Origin: Fibrobacterota bacterium
Lineage (GTDB): Bacteria; Fibrobacterota; Fibrobacteria; UBA11236
Length of the DNA: 64,000 bases
Reading direction: 5' to 3'
Assembly (NCBI GenBank): GCA_028287505.1
Contig: JAQBPN010000130.1
Coordinates: forward strand, 1 to 64,000
Made by a program: the position numbers and the translations under genes
Notes under the pieces: model-generated
The model's database searches: none
What the model saw: only the letters and a program-made list of their open reading frames with translations
What the model was told of the DNA's origin: nothing
In this document: positions 44,301 to 51,290 of the stretch, piece by piece
Layout: each line of letters begins with the position of its first letter
Position numbering within the stretch: position 1 is the stretch's first letter

Positions 44301-47265
44301 TGTCCGCGGTGGTGGAGACGATATGCTCGGTGAAAATCTGGCTTCCGTTGTTTTCGAACCAGGAAACCTTGTCGTCCGTGCTGCTGGCGGTGATCAGGTC
44401 GATGTCCCCGTCCTTGTCGATATCGGCGGCCTTGATGCTGGCCGCATACTTGAGGTTGGTGGAAACCACGTGCTCGGCGTATCCGGAAGCGGTTTTCTCG
44501 AACCAGACCACGCCGCCGCCGTTGAAGGGCAGGCCCACCGCCGCGGCCACGTCCATGTCCCCATCCTTGTCCAGATCGACCGGCTGCAGGTCCTCATAGA
44601 AATAATTGCCGGAGACGTTCTTCTCGATGACGATGTGCTGCGGCCACGATCCGGAATGGTTGTTGCGGTTCTCCAGCCACAGGATGGTCGGCTTGTTGCC
44701 GCGGTAATTCTCGTTGCAGGCGACCAGATCCAGATCCCCGTCCTTGTCCATGTCCGCCAGGCGGAATTGGCTATAGATGGGGAAGCCGGTGTTGACCGTG
44801 CGTTTGGTGAACGCCGTGTTCCGGTTGGTGGACTGCAGGTTGAAGTTGAGGCTGGCGGGATGGACGCTGAGTTTGCGCACGCCCGTGACCGTGAAGGCGA
44901 CCGGCACGGAAAAGGGGTTGGCGACGGCCGGGTCATTGTGGGCGATGCGGACTTCTCCCGCATAGGAGCCGCCCAACAAGGCGGCCGCGTTCATGCGCAC
45001 GGTGACGGTGGCGCTGACCCCGGCGGCCAGGGTGACCGAGGCCGGTGAGGCCGTAAGCCAGGTGCCGTTGTCCAGGGCCACGGTGCTGAGCGCGGCGGTG
45101 AGATCGGAAGTCCCCGTGTTCTTGAGGACCAGGCTGACGTTGGTCTCGGCGCCGGAAGCGGCGGTGCCGGAAAGCGAAGCCGGGGTGACCGAGAGATGCG
45201 GCGGCACCAGGGCGCGGCCGGACACGGGAACGTTCAGGGTGGGCGCGTTCTGGGCATTGGAGATTACCGACAGGGTCCCGCTGAAAGTGCCCGCGGTGGC
45301 GGACAGCATCCGCAAGGAAACATCCACGCTGCCGAACGGGGCCACTACCACGGGCAAAGGCGAAGCGTTGGCGAAGGCGGGATGGGACGAGTTGATGGCG
45401 GAAACGTTGAGCGTGCTGTTGCAGGAATTGCTCAGGCGCATGAAGCGGGTGGCCGGAAAGCCGGTCCAGGCGTTTCCGAAGTCCACGGACGCGGGGCCCT
45501 GGATGGAGACGCACCCGGAAATGTTCATGGAGACGGGCAGCAGCTTGTCAGGGAATCCCGGAACGCTCAATTCCACCTGGCCTTGCCAGGCTCCGGCCGC
45601 CAAGCCCGCGGGGCTGGCCCGGACCACCATGGACTGGGATTGTCCCGGGGCCAAAGTCAGGGAGGCGGGCGTAACGGTCAGCCAGGAAGCCGGCGTATTG
45701 TCCAGGGCGCGGTCCAGATTGACGCGGCCCGAGCTCTGGCATCTTCCGGACAGGGAGGGCAGCACGTCCACCGACCCCATGATGATGTTCTTCACGTCCG
45801 TGGGCGTAAGGGATCCGTTGCGCTGCTCGATCAGGGCGGCGATGCCGGAGACGATGGGCGTGGCCATGGAGGTGCCGGATAGGGGCGCGTACATGGCGGA
45901 GATGTTGCCGTTGAGCATGGCGAAGGTCTGTTCGCGCGGCGTGGTGCTGTAGATGCGCGCGCCGGGAGCGGCCACGTCCACGGTGGAGGCGCCGAAATTG
46001 GAGAAGGACGCCAGCGCGTCGAACTCATCGGTGGCGGCTACGCTGAGGACGTTCCCCAGGTCGTAAGCGGCCGGATATTCCGGGGCGAAGTCCGTATTCT
46101 GGCTGTTGTTGCCGGCGGCGGCCACGAAAAGCGCGCCCGAGCCCGCGATGGCGTCCATCAGGGCCTGGTCGAAGGCCCCGCCGCCCCAGGAGTTGCTCGT
46201 GATCTTCACGCCCATGGCCTTGGCGTAGTTGACGGCGTTGATGGCGGCCGAGGTGGAACCGGATCCGCTCCCGTCCAGGAACTTGAGGGCCATGATCTGG
46301 GCCTGCCAGGCCACGCCGCTCACGCCGATGGAGTTGTTGCCCGCCGCGGCGATGATGCCGGCGCAATGGGTCCCGTGCAGATTGTCGTCCATCGGGTCCG
46401 CGTCGTTGGACACGAAGTCCCAGCCGTGCACGTCGTCCACGAATCCATTGTTGTCGTCATCGATCCCATTGCCGGGGATTTCGTTGGGATTGGTCCACAC
46501 GTTGGCTGCCAGATCCGGATGCAGGTAATCGATACCGGTATCGATCAGGCCGATCACGATCTTCTTGGCGGATTTCTGTTTGCTCCAAGCCGCCGTGGCC
46601 TTGATGTCCGCGCCGGGCGTCCCGCCCGTCTGGCCCGAGTTGTCCAGATGGTATTGCTTGTTGAATTCCGGATCGTTCGGAACGTCCAGGGCATGCAGGA
46701 TATAGTCCGGCTGCACGTAGGCCACGTTCGGATCCTGCCGGATGGCCTCGATGGCGTCCAACACGGCCTTGCGGGACTTGCCGTTGAGACGGCTGACCAT
46801 CAGGCGGCGTCCCTTGTGGGCGCGCTTCCCGGTGCCGGGAATCCGGGCGGTGGCCAATTCGCTCATCCCGCCCCCCATCGCCGCGGCCGCGGCATTGGTG
46901 GTGATGTCGCTCTGCCCGTCCTTGAAGCAGATGATCACCCGGTCCGTGGCGAAATCCGCGGCCAAGGCCTTGGAGGAATAGATCTGGCCCAGATCCGGAG
47001 CCGTTTCGATCGCCACCGCGTCCGCCGAAAAGGCCGTGGCCCCCGCCGGCTGCCCGGTCTGCGAGGTGGAAATCATCGCGGTCACGGTGGCCGCGCCGGT
47101 GTTGGTCACCACCACGGTCCGGTCCGCCGGCGCATCGGCCGGATTGAATGTGTAGGTCAGGGAGGTGGGGTTGGTCCCCAGGGTGGTCTGCGCCATCGCC
47201 AGGGTCGATGCCAGCGCCAGCCAGACGGTCATTCTCTTCAAAATGAAGATGTACTTCGATTCCAT
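41383..47265 (-). CDS. Very large secreted S8 (subtilisin-like) protease with FG-GAP, CBM6, PKD and CBM4/9-like domains
   Basis: This 1960-residue protein has a signal peptide (ending LASTLAMAQ) and a propeptide region. The S8 domain has the triad Asp (GLIDTGIDYLHPDL), His (DNLHGTHCAG) and Ser (LSGTSMATPIVSG). Beta-sandwich repeats follow (choice-of-anchor type, LSVTPASL). Next comes an FG-GAP/VCBS propeller with many DxDxDGDxD turns (encoded at about 43800-44750), then three nearly identical CBM6 domains with a PKD domain between the second and third. A CBM4/9-like domain at the C-terminus starts with LVLNGNFANGLTSWQ. The ATG at 47265 is preferred (AAAGGAC before it). No T9SS-like ending is seen. 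Confidence 0.9.
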   Translation of the reverse strand: MESKYIFILKRMTVWLALASTLAMAQTTLGTNPTSLTYTFNPADAPADRTVVVTNTGAATVTAMISTSQTGQPAGATAFSADAVAIETAPDLGQIYSSKALAADFATDRVIICFKDGQSDITTNAAAAAMGGGMSELATARIPGTGKRAHKGRRLMVSRLNGKSRKAVLDAIEAIRQDPNVAYVQPDYILHALDVPNDPEFNKQYHLDNSGQTGGTPGADIKATAAWSKQKSAKKIVIGLIDTGIDYLHPDLAANVWTNPNEIPGNGIDDDNNGFVDDVHGWDFVSNDADPMDDNLHGTHCAGIIAAAGNNSIGVSGVAWQAQIMALKFLDGSGSGSTSAAINAVNYAKAMGVKITSNSWGGGAFDQALMDAIAGSGALFVAAAGNNSQNTDFAPEYPAAYDLGNVLSVAATDEFDALASFSNFGASTVDVAAPGARIYSTTPREQTFAMLNGNISAMYAPLSGTSMATPIVSGIAALIEQRNGSLTPTDVKNIIMGSVDVLPSLSGRCQSSGRVNLDRALDNTPASWLTVTPASLTLAPGQSQSMVVRASPAGLAAGAWQGQVELSVPGFPDKLLPVSMNISGCVSIQGPASVDFGNAWTGFPATRFMRLSNSCNSTLNVSAINSSHPAFANASPLPVVVAPFGSVDVSLRMLSATAGTFSGTLSVISNAQNAPTLNVPVSGRALVPPHLSVTPASLSGTAASGAETNVSLVLKNTGTSDLTAALSTVALDNGTWLTASPASVTLAAGVSATVTVRMNAAALLGGSYAGEVRIAHNDPAVANPFSVPVAFTVTGVRKLSVHPASLNFNLQSTNRNTAFTKRTVNTGFPIYSQFRLADMDKDGDLDLVACNENYRGNKPTILWLENRNNHSGSWPQHIVIEKNVSGNYFYEDLQPVDLDKDGDMDVAAAVGLPFNGGGVVWFEKTASGYAEHVVSTNLKYAASIKAADIDKDGDIDLITASSTDDKVSWFENNGSQIFTEHIVSTTADNAFEVDAGDLDGDGDLDIVSASYNDGKFAWYANNGSGAFTENFIATVEGAQHAVVSDLDKDGDQDIVFSSLTGGAGWFENNGHGVFTEHLLFLSTADIWFYKIAVADMDNDGDPDLVLGNRNGTNYATTWYENDGQRNFTTPHVIFNDVDRGFAVADLDGDGDMDLAGGTPFEPAQLPAATLYVAESGFATNSGYAQLVNDGTAPTAVSALTLSSNRFKTTSGAPLTVPAKDSVSVGVTYALATGTKNGTLAIASNASDNPNLSVTLNGTDPAGVALPGRIQAEDYKAGGELVGYHDLTAGNTGAVYRTDGVDIQATTDVGGGYNVGWTQAGEWMAYDVNVAQTGTYTLTARLASGAAGTKSMTVTLDGSPTVVAAFSTTDATGWQSWKDVVVANVTLSAGFHVLRLNLTSADLNINYLDVAVGTPVTYINLPGRVQAEDYKAGGELVGYHDLTAGNTGMVYRTDGVDIQATTDVGGGYNVGWTDAGEWLAYDVKVAQGGVFNLTARLASGSAGTKTVGVSIDGVALPSFSTTDATGWQSWKDVVVNNVNLATGTHVLRITLTTGGVNFNYVDVTAKVNQSPVANAGADRSVFTNVAVTLDGRTSSDPDNYPQALTYAWTQVSGPAVTLTNANTSQPSFTPAAAGTYTFRLTVNDGAATSTDDVIITATTPTTFISLPGRIQAEDYKAGGEGVGYHDLTAGNSGAVYRTDGVDIQATTDVGGGYNVGWTQTGEWLAFDVNVTQGGLYNLTARLASGAAGTKSMTVTLDNSPTVIATFNYTDATGWQSWKDLTVNNVNLTAGNHLLKINFTAANQDLNINYLNVAAATAPELVLNGNFANGLTSWQTAATGTSAATFTNDAGSAKIAITAAGANPWDIQLFQQVSLTGGKLYTLEFDMKSEATPKNFKVVVEHNADPWTKYHEVQYTVTAAANTYQHYKITFTPSATDATVRLGFHFGVTNLSDCWLDNVSLK
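41835..43480 (-). repeat. Three near-identical CBM6-encoding repeats
   Basis: Inside the protease gene three blocks of about 440 bases encode CBM6 domains (about 43035-43480, 42575-43020 and 41835-42280). All three contain LPGR.QAEDYKAGGE, VYRTDGVDIQATTDVGGG and ATGWQSWKD. The DNA itself is highly similar, pointing to recent duplication or gene conversion. A PKD domain lies between the second and third blocks. Confidence 0.85.
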
Positions 47266-47760
47266 GTAATGTCCTTTGCGAAATGCGCGAATCGGGCAAA
47301 AAATAATCAAGTCCGCCCCCAAGCCGGGTGAGTGAGCGTGCACTTTCCGGAGAACAGGGAACTGAAACGACCATGAAAAGTGAATGCAACGTTTCGAATA
47401 GTAAGAATGTTACGAAAGGTGGGCTTGTCGTTACCTCCTGGCCGGAAACCGGAAAGCCCGAATGCAGTCCGGCTTATCCAGGAAAGTTGACCCAGCCATG
47501 GCGGAGCCAGGGCCTTACGTCACCATTTTTATTGGTGCTATTCGGAACCGGCGACTTTCCCAGATTCAATCGGCGCATTGTGTCCGATACCCTGCAGTAC
47601 CGGACTTTCTGAACAAGAAGCTGGAGAAATTTCCGTCTTTACCGATGATTTCGGCGACGCGAGCGTGCAAATTGTCCGCATTTCATTTGCATTACCCCGT
47701 GCCAAGGAGACCGCCGGAAACATCTAATGGGATGCGGGCATTTTCATTCCGGAGGATTGG
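47266..47760. other. Divergent intergenic region without a convincing gene
   Basis: This 495-base stretch separates the protease from the small TIGR02147-like gene. By eye it is less GC-rich than its neighbours. Frames across it lack ribosome sites and protein-like composition. It must hold promoters for both directions, but no clear -35/-10 pair was found. No stable hairpin stands out. Confidence 0.5.
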
Positions 47761-48105
47761 ATGCACATCGACATTTTCGAATTCCGCGACCCCGGCGCTT
47801 TTCTCAAGCTGAAATACCAGGCATTGAAGGAAGCCGAGCCGGGGGTTTCCCACCGGTATATTTCCGCATCCCTCGGATTCAAATCCCCGGCGATTTTCTG
47901 CCAGATCATCAACGGCCGGATCGAGCCCTCCCCAAAGACCCTGGACGGCCTGGCCAGGCTGTTCAAACTCGGTGGCGTGGAACGGGACTTCCTGGCGCAT
48001 CTCTTCATCCTCCGCAAGATCAAGGATAACAGGATCCGGACAAGCGTCCTCGCGGGCTTCTTCTCCGGACACGGCATCGGAGAGAGGGTGTTCAGCAATC
48101 GCTGA
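47761..48105 (+). CDS. Stand-alone TIGR02147 N-terminal domain protein
   Basis: This 114-residue protein aligns with the N-terminal part of the TIGR02147 protein at 40305-41129: IDIF, SHRYISASLGFKS, INGRIEPSPKTLDGLARLFKL and DFLAHL match in order. The DUF4423 remainder is absent; a short basic tail follows. GGAGG six bases before the ATG supports the start. It could be a compact DNA-binding regulator or a decayed gene, but the intact ribosome site and position 80 bases ahead of a secreted-protein gene favour function. Confidence 0.78.
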   Translation: MHIDIFEFRDPGAFLKLKYQALKEAEPGVSHRYISASLGFKSPAIFCQIINGRIEPSPKTLDGLARLFKLGGVERDFLAHLFILRKIKDNRIRTSVLAGFFSGHGIGERVFSNR

Positions 48106-48185
48106 ACTGGAACCGGCTGCGGCAAATCCTCCACGACCGGAGATTATCCGGGTCCAGTGAAACCACCCCCTCAGGAGGAGATTGC

Positions 48186-48932
48186 ATGCTCTCGAATCGA
48201 TTGATCATCGGCGGTATCTGCGTGCTCATGGCGGCCGCCTCCGGGCGCGCCCAACTCAATGCGGACGGCGATGCGTCCACCAACCCCAACGTATCTTCCC
48301 GGAATACTTCCACGGCGGCCGTCGACGGCATAGCCGTGAAGGGTGAATCCAGTCCCCAGCCGAACTGGGGCATCGGAGTCCAAGGGGACGGCGGCTACAT
48401 GGGCGTGAAAGGCAATGCGGTCGTGAGCGGAGCGGGCTCCCGCTTCGGCGGTTATTTCAATGCCTACAATGGAACCGGCAGCAACTACGGCGTATACAGC
48501 TATGCCTCCGGGACGAGCTCCTTCGCAGGCTATTTTGCCGGGAACGTTTACATATCCGGCACCCTCACCAATCCCTCCGACTCCCGCCTCAAGACCAATA
48601 TCCAACCGCTCCAGGGATCCTTGCAGAAACTTTCCTCCCTGCGTCCCAGCAGCTACAACTTCGACATGGCGCGGACGGACGTCAAAGGGCTTCCCGAAAA
48701 GAAACAAATCGGTTTGCTGGCGGAGGACGTCGCCGCTGTCCTGCCGGAACTGATCACGGAGATCCCGTTGTCTCCGGATGCCCCGGACCTGAAGAGCGGT
48801 CCCCTGGATCCCTCCGCCACGTTCAAGAGCGTCAATTACATCGGCATGATTCCGGTCCTGGTCGGCGCCATCAAGGAACAGCAGGCGCAAATCGCCGCTC
48901 TCAAAGACGCCCTGGCCAAACTCTCCAAATAA
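48186..48932 (+). CDS. Secreted protein with C-terminal S74 peptidase/chaperone domain
   Basis: This 248-residue protein has a signal peptide and a glycine-rich middle region (GVQGDGGYMGVKG, GVYSYASG) like trimeric tail-fibre or beta-helix segments. The C-terminal intramolecular chaperone domain (peptidase S74) starts at about residue 138 with SDSRLKTNIQPL and continues with IGLLAEDVAAVLPEL. Such domains trimerise and may self-cleave before the SDxRLK motif. The last helix (LVGAIKEQQAQIAAL) is a coiled coil. AGGAGG precedes the ATG. It follows the small TIGR02147-like gene and may be its target. Confidence 0.88.
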   Translation: MLSNRLIIGGICVLMAAASGRAQLNADGDASTNPNVSSRNTSTAAVDGIAVKGESSPQPNWGIGVQGDGGYMGVKGNAVVSGAGSRFGGYFNAYNGTGSNYGVYSYASGTSSFAGYFAGNVYISGTLTNPSDSRLKTNIQPLQGSLQKLSSLRPSSYNFDMARTDVKGLPEKKQIGLLAEDVAAVLPELITEIPLSPDAPDLKSGPLDPSATFKSVNYIGMIPVLVGAIKEQQAQIAALKDALAKLSK

Positions 48933-48968
48933 GCCGTGAACCCCATAATGGGAGAAAGGATGGAACCG

Positions 48969-49871
48969 ATGAAAAAACGCGCGATATCGCGACCGGGCAT
49001 TTTCGCCTCGGTCTGGCTGGCCGTGACGGCGACCGGGCTCATGCCCGCCTCCGCCATCGATTTGAAGATCTCCTCTCCCATATTCGGAAAGGGAGTCATT
49101 TTCAAATCGACCGGAAACGTCAGGCCCGAGGGCAGGATATTCACGAATGTCCCCCCCGGAACGGTATGGAACGGAGGCGGCTTCCCGGAGGAAGGAACCC
49201 TGGATATTCTCGATCCTTCCGGGAACGTGGTGGGGTCGTTCGCCAACAACGATCTGTTCCTGAAGGGAACCACGGTGGCAAACCAGTCGTCATTTCCCGG
49301 CCGGACCCAGTTCAAGAAAGCCGACGGCACGGTGATGGCCTCGGTGAACGACAATGGAAACCTGTACATGCAGGGCTCGGTGGAAAACGTCTCGCTGTGC
49401 GCGGCCCCGGTAACGGAGCTGAGCAAATGGAATGCCGACCTTTCGGTCCAGAACCTGGACAACTGCTACAATTACGGCAACAACCAGGCTACCTACACGT
49501 TCGCCCAGCCGGGACGCGCCTCCGGCGCCACCGCCACGGACATGACGGTGACCCTGGTGCGGTCGGCAGCTCTCAACGACGGGCTGACCTGGGTGGGCTG
49601 GAATTTTCCCGGCAACACTTACACCTGCCCCAACTCCGGAACCCTGGTGTTCATGACCGTGGCCCCCCAGACGGACTACCATTGGTACCGGCTGGACAAA
49701 GCGAATGCGAAATGGACTCACAAGCCCGGAGGAAGCCCCGCGACCGACGTGGATGCGAGCGGGAACCAGATTTCCAACCCATTGACCGCCAATCGCAATT
49801 ACGGAGGACTGAATTACACGGATAACGGCGGGTTCTATTGCACCTGCGGCGGAGACGCCAATGTCCGCTAG
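48969..49871 (+). CDS. Secreted protein of a NCYNY/HKPG type family
   Basis: This 300-residue protein has a signal peptide (ending MPASA) and two parts. The N-terminal part (30-140) is beta-rich (ILDPSGNVVGSF, VNDNGNLYMQG). The C-terminal part (145-297) contains DNCYNYGNNQATYTFAQPGRASG, DYHWYRLDK, KWTHKPGGSPATDVDASGN and a final GFYCTC. I recall small bacterial proteins with NCYNYANN...FAQPGRASG...DYHWYRQD...HKPG.TPATN...SG, but know of no established function. The ATG at 48969 is preferred because GGAGAAAGGA lies eight bases before it. It is followed by two SGRPRP paralogues. Confidence 0.72.
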   Translation: MKKRAISRPGIFASVWLAVTATGLMPASAIDLKISSPIFGKGVIFKSTGNVRPEGRIFTNVPPGTVWNGGGFPEEGTLDILDPSGNVVGSFANNDLFLKGTTVANQSSFPGRTQFKKADGTVMASVNDNGNLYMQGSVENVSLCAAPVTELSKWNADLSVQNLDNCYNYGNNQATYTFAQPGRASGATATDMTVTLVRSAALNDGLTWVGWNFPGNTYTCPNSGTLVFMTVAPQTDYHWYRLDKANAKWTHKPGGSPATDVDASGNQISNPLTANRNYGGLNYTDNGGFYCTCGGDANVR

Positions 49872-49890
49872 ACCGAAGGAGGAGATAACC

Positions 49891-50400
49891 ATGGGAAAGC
49901 ACATCGGACTGGCCTTGGGAGCGTTCGCGCTCTGCATATCCGCGCCCCGCGCGCAGGCGCCCGGCGAGACGGACGCCAAGCAATCGGCGGCCAAAAACTG
50001 CATCCGGGTTGAGCTGATGATGTATTCAGGGCGGCCCCGGCCCCAATACCTCCTGTGCGAAGACGATAAGAAGGAGGAAACGGTGCGACGCCTCAAAGCG
50101 GCGGTGGAAGGCACCCCCGCCGGCGCTCTGGAGCCCTTGGAAAGCACTCCCGCGTACCAAGGCATGATCATCACCCTGCCCAAAGGCGAGACGCGGGCCC
50201 CGCGGCGTTCCTTCATCGGCAAAGGCAAGGTGAACAACCTCGACTCCAAATCAGCCTACCGCACCGACTCCAACCATGAGTTGGAACGCTATTTCCTGGA
50301 TTTGGCGGAGACGAAGAAGGACATGTCCATGCCCGGCCAGGAAGAATCCATGCAGGCCCTGGTCGGCGGGATCAAGTCCGATTTGAACAAAACCAAGTAA
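49891..50400 (+). CDS. Secreted SGRPRP-motif protein, copy 1
   Basis: This 169-residue protein has a signal peptide (MGKHIGLALGAFALCISAPRAQA). The mature part starts with VELMMYSGRPRPQYLL (SGRPRP at 46-51), followed by an alpha-rich stretch, the STPAYQGMII strand and YRTDSNHELERYFLDLA. All of these align with the next gene. The motif recalls the SGRPNP motif of small uncharacterised proteins that I have seen in diverse bacteria; no function is known to me. The ATG at 49891 has an AGGAGG site, and the gene lies 19 bases after the NCYNY-type gene, so they are probably co-transcribed. Confidence 0.75.
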   Translation: MGKHIGLALGAFALCISAPRAQAPGETDAKQSAAKNCIRVELMMYSGRPRPQYLLCEDDKKEETVRRLKAAVEGTPAGALEPLESTPAYQGMIITLPKGETRAPRRSFIGKGKVNNLDSKSAYRTDSNHELERYFLDLAETKKDMSMPGQEESMQALVGGIKSDLNKTK

Positions 50401-50433
50401 CCGGCTCCGGCGGACTACCGGATATCCCGTCGC

Positions 50434-50454
50434 GGGGGCGTCCCTGACGCCCCC
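50434..50454 (+). repeat. Hairpin GGGGGCGTC-CCT-GACGCCCCC
   Basis: A perfect nine-base stem with a three-base loop lies 33 bases after the first SGRPRP gene and before the second. No T run follows, so it is more likely a transcript-stabilising or attenuating element than a full terminator. Confidence 0.5.
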
Positions 50455-50540
50455 GGCTCCGCTTCGCCGTGCCAAACCGGGAATCTCTCCTTACATTATA
50501 ATTGGAAGCGTTTCCCGGTCGCATGGTGGCAGGAGGTTTC

Positions 50541-51182
50541 GTGGAGTCAATCCGTTTCTTCTCCGGCTTGGTCGCGGCATTCCTCTGCTTGGCGCCCATC
50601 CTTTCCGGACACATGCCTCGGGCCGCCGAAGATTCCCTGTCCATCTCCCTCAACATGTTTTCCGGCCGGCCCAGGCCCAGGACCATCCTGGTGGAGTCGA
50701 CGGTTGTGCACCGGCTGACGGAGGTCCTGGCGGCGAAACTGCAGAACCCGTTGCCCTTCAGTTCTCTCCCGACCATGCCCTCCACCCCGCTCTATACCGG
50801 AATGTTCCTCCACCTCAATTCTTCGGGTGATCGCGGCTCCACCTACCTGGTCCGGGAAGGTTGGATCTCCACCAAGAATACCGAACCCTGCTATCGGGAC
50901 TCCGGCGCCGTCCTGGAAAAAATGGGCGTCTCCGCAGCCTTCACACAGGACGATCTCGACGCCCCCGGTGGCCCCAAGCCCATGGCCTACCTGGCTTGCA
51001 TGGTCCCGGATTCCCTGCACCCGGACCTTCCCTGCCCGGGCACGGGCATTCTCCATCCATGGCGCAGCCCCGGCCAACGGGGACTATCGGGCTTGACCGT
51101 GCCCGGACACGATGCTTTGGGCCGGACCGCTGTCGATCCCAAAGCATTCGCGCCCTACCTGTTCGAACCCGCCCACCGCTGA
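50541..51182 (+). CDS. Secreted SGRPRP-motif protein, copy 2
   Basis: This 213-residue protein is a paralogue of the preceding gene. After a hydrophobic signal it has LNMFSGRPRPRTILVES, STPLYTGMFLHL and CYRDSGAVLEKMGVSAAF, in the same order as copy 1. A 65-residue C-terminal extension, rich in Pro, Gly and Asp with two Cys (LACMVPDSLHPDLPCPG), is unique to this copy. The GTG at 50541 follows AGGAGG by four bases; the ATG at 50523 has no site. It could be separately transcribed, since a hairpin and 140 bases precede it. Confidence 0.7.
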   Translation: MESIRFFSGLVAAFLCLAPILSGHMPRAAEDSLSISLNMFSGRPRPRTILVESTVVHRLTEVLAAKLQNPLPFSSLPTMPSTPLYTGMFLHLNSSGDRGSTYLVREGWISTKNTEPCYRDSGAVLEKMGVSAAFTQDDLDAPGGPKPMAYLACMVPDSLHPDLPCPGTGILHPWRSPGQRGLSGLTVPGHDALGRTAVDPKAFAPYLFEPAHR

Positions 51183-51290
51183 GCCTGCCCGAATCTTTCT
51201 CCCCCCGGCGTGCCGGCCCGGCCCGCCTGCGCGCCCGGCCGGAATGTTCCGTTGCTAACTTGGAAGAAGAACGCTAGACCCGGAAGAACC

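Noticed and set aside
42808-45048. Long plus-strand frame antisense to the S8 protease gene (746 codons)
   Set aside because: It lies opposite a well-supported coding frame with clear domains, has no ribosome site and reads as low-complexity Arg/Gly/His-rich sequence, as expected for shadows in GC-rich DNA.
47328-47612. Possible 94-residue gene upstream of the TIGR02147-like gene
   Set aside because: Composition is not protein-like, there is no ribosome site and no recognisable motif; treated as intergenic.
50502-50540. Earlier TTG (50502) or ATG (50523) start for the second SGRPRP gene
   Set aside because: Neither has a well-spaced ribosome site; the GTG at 50541 follows AGGAGG and gives a better signal peptide.
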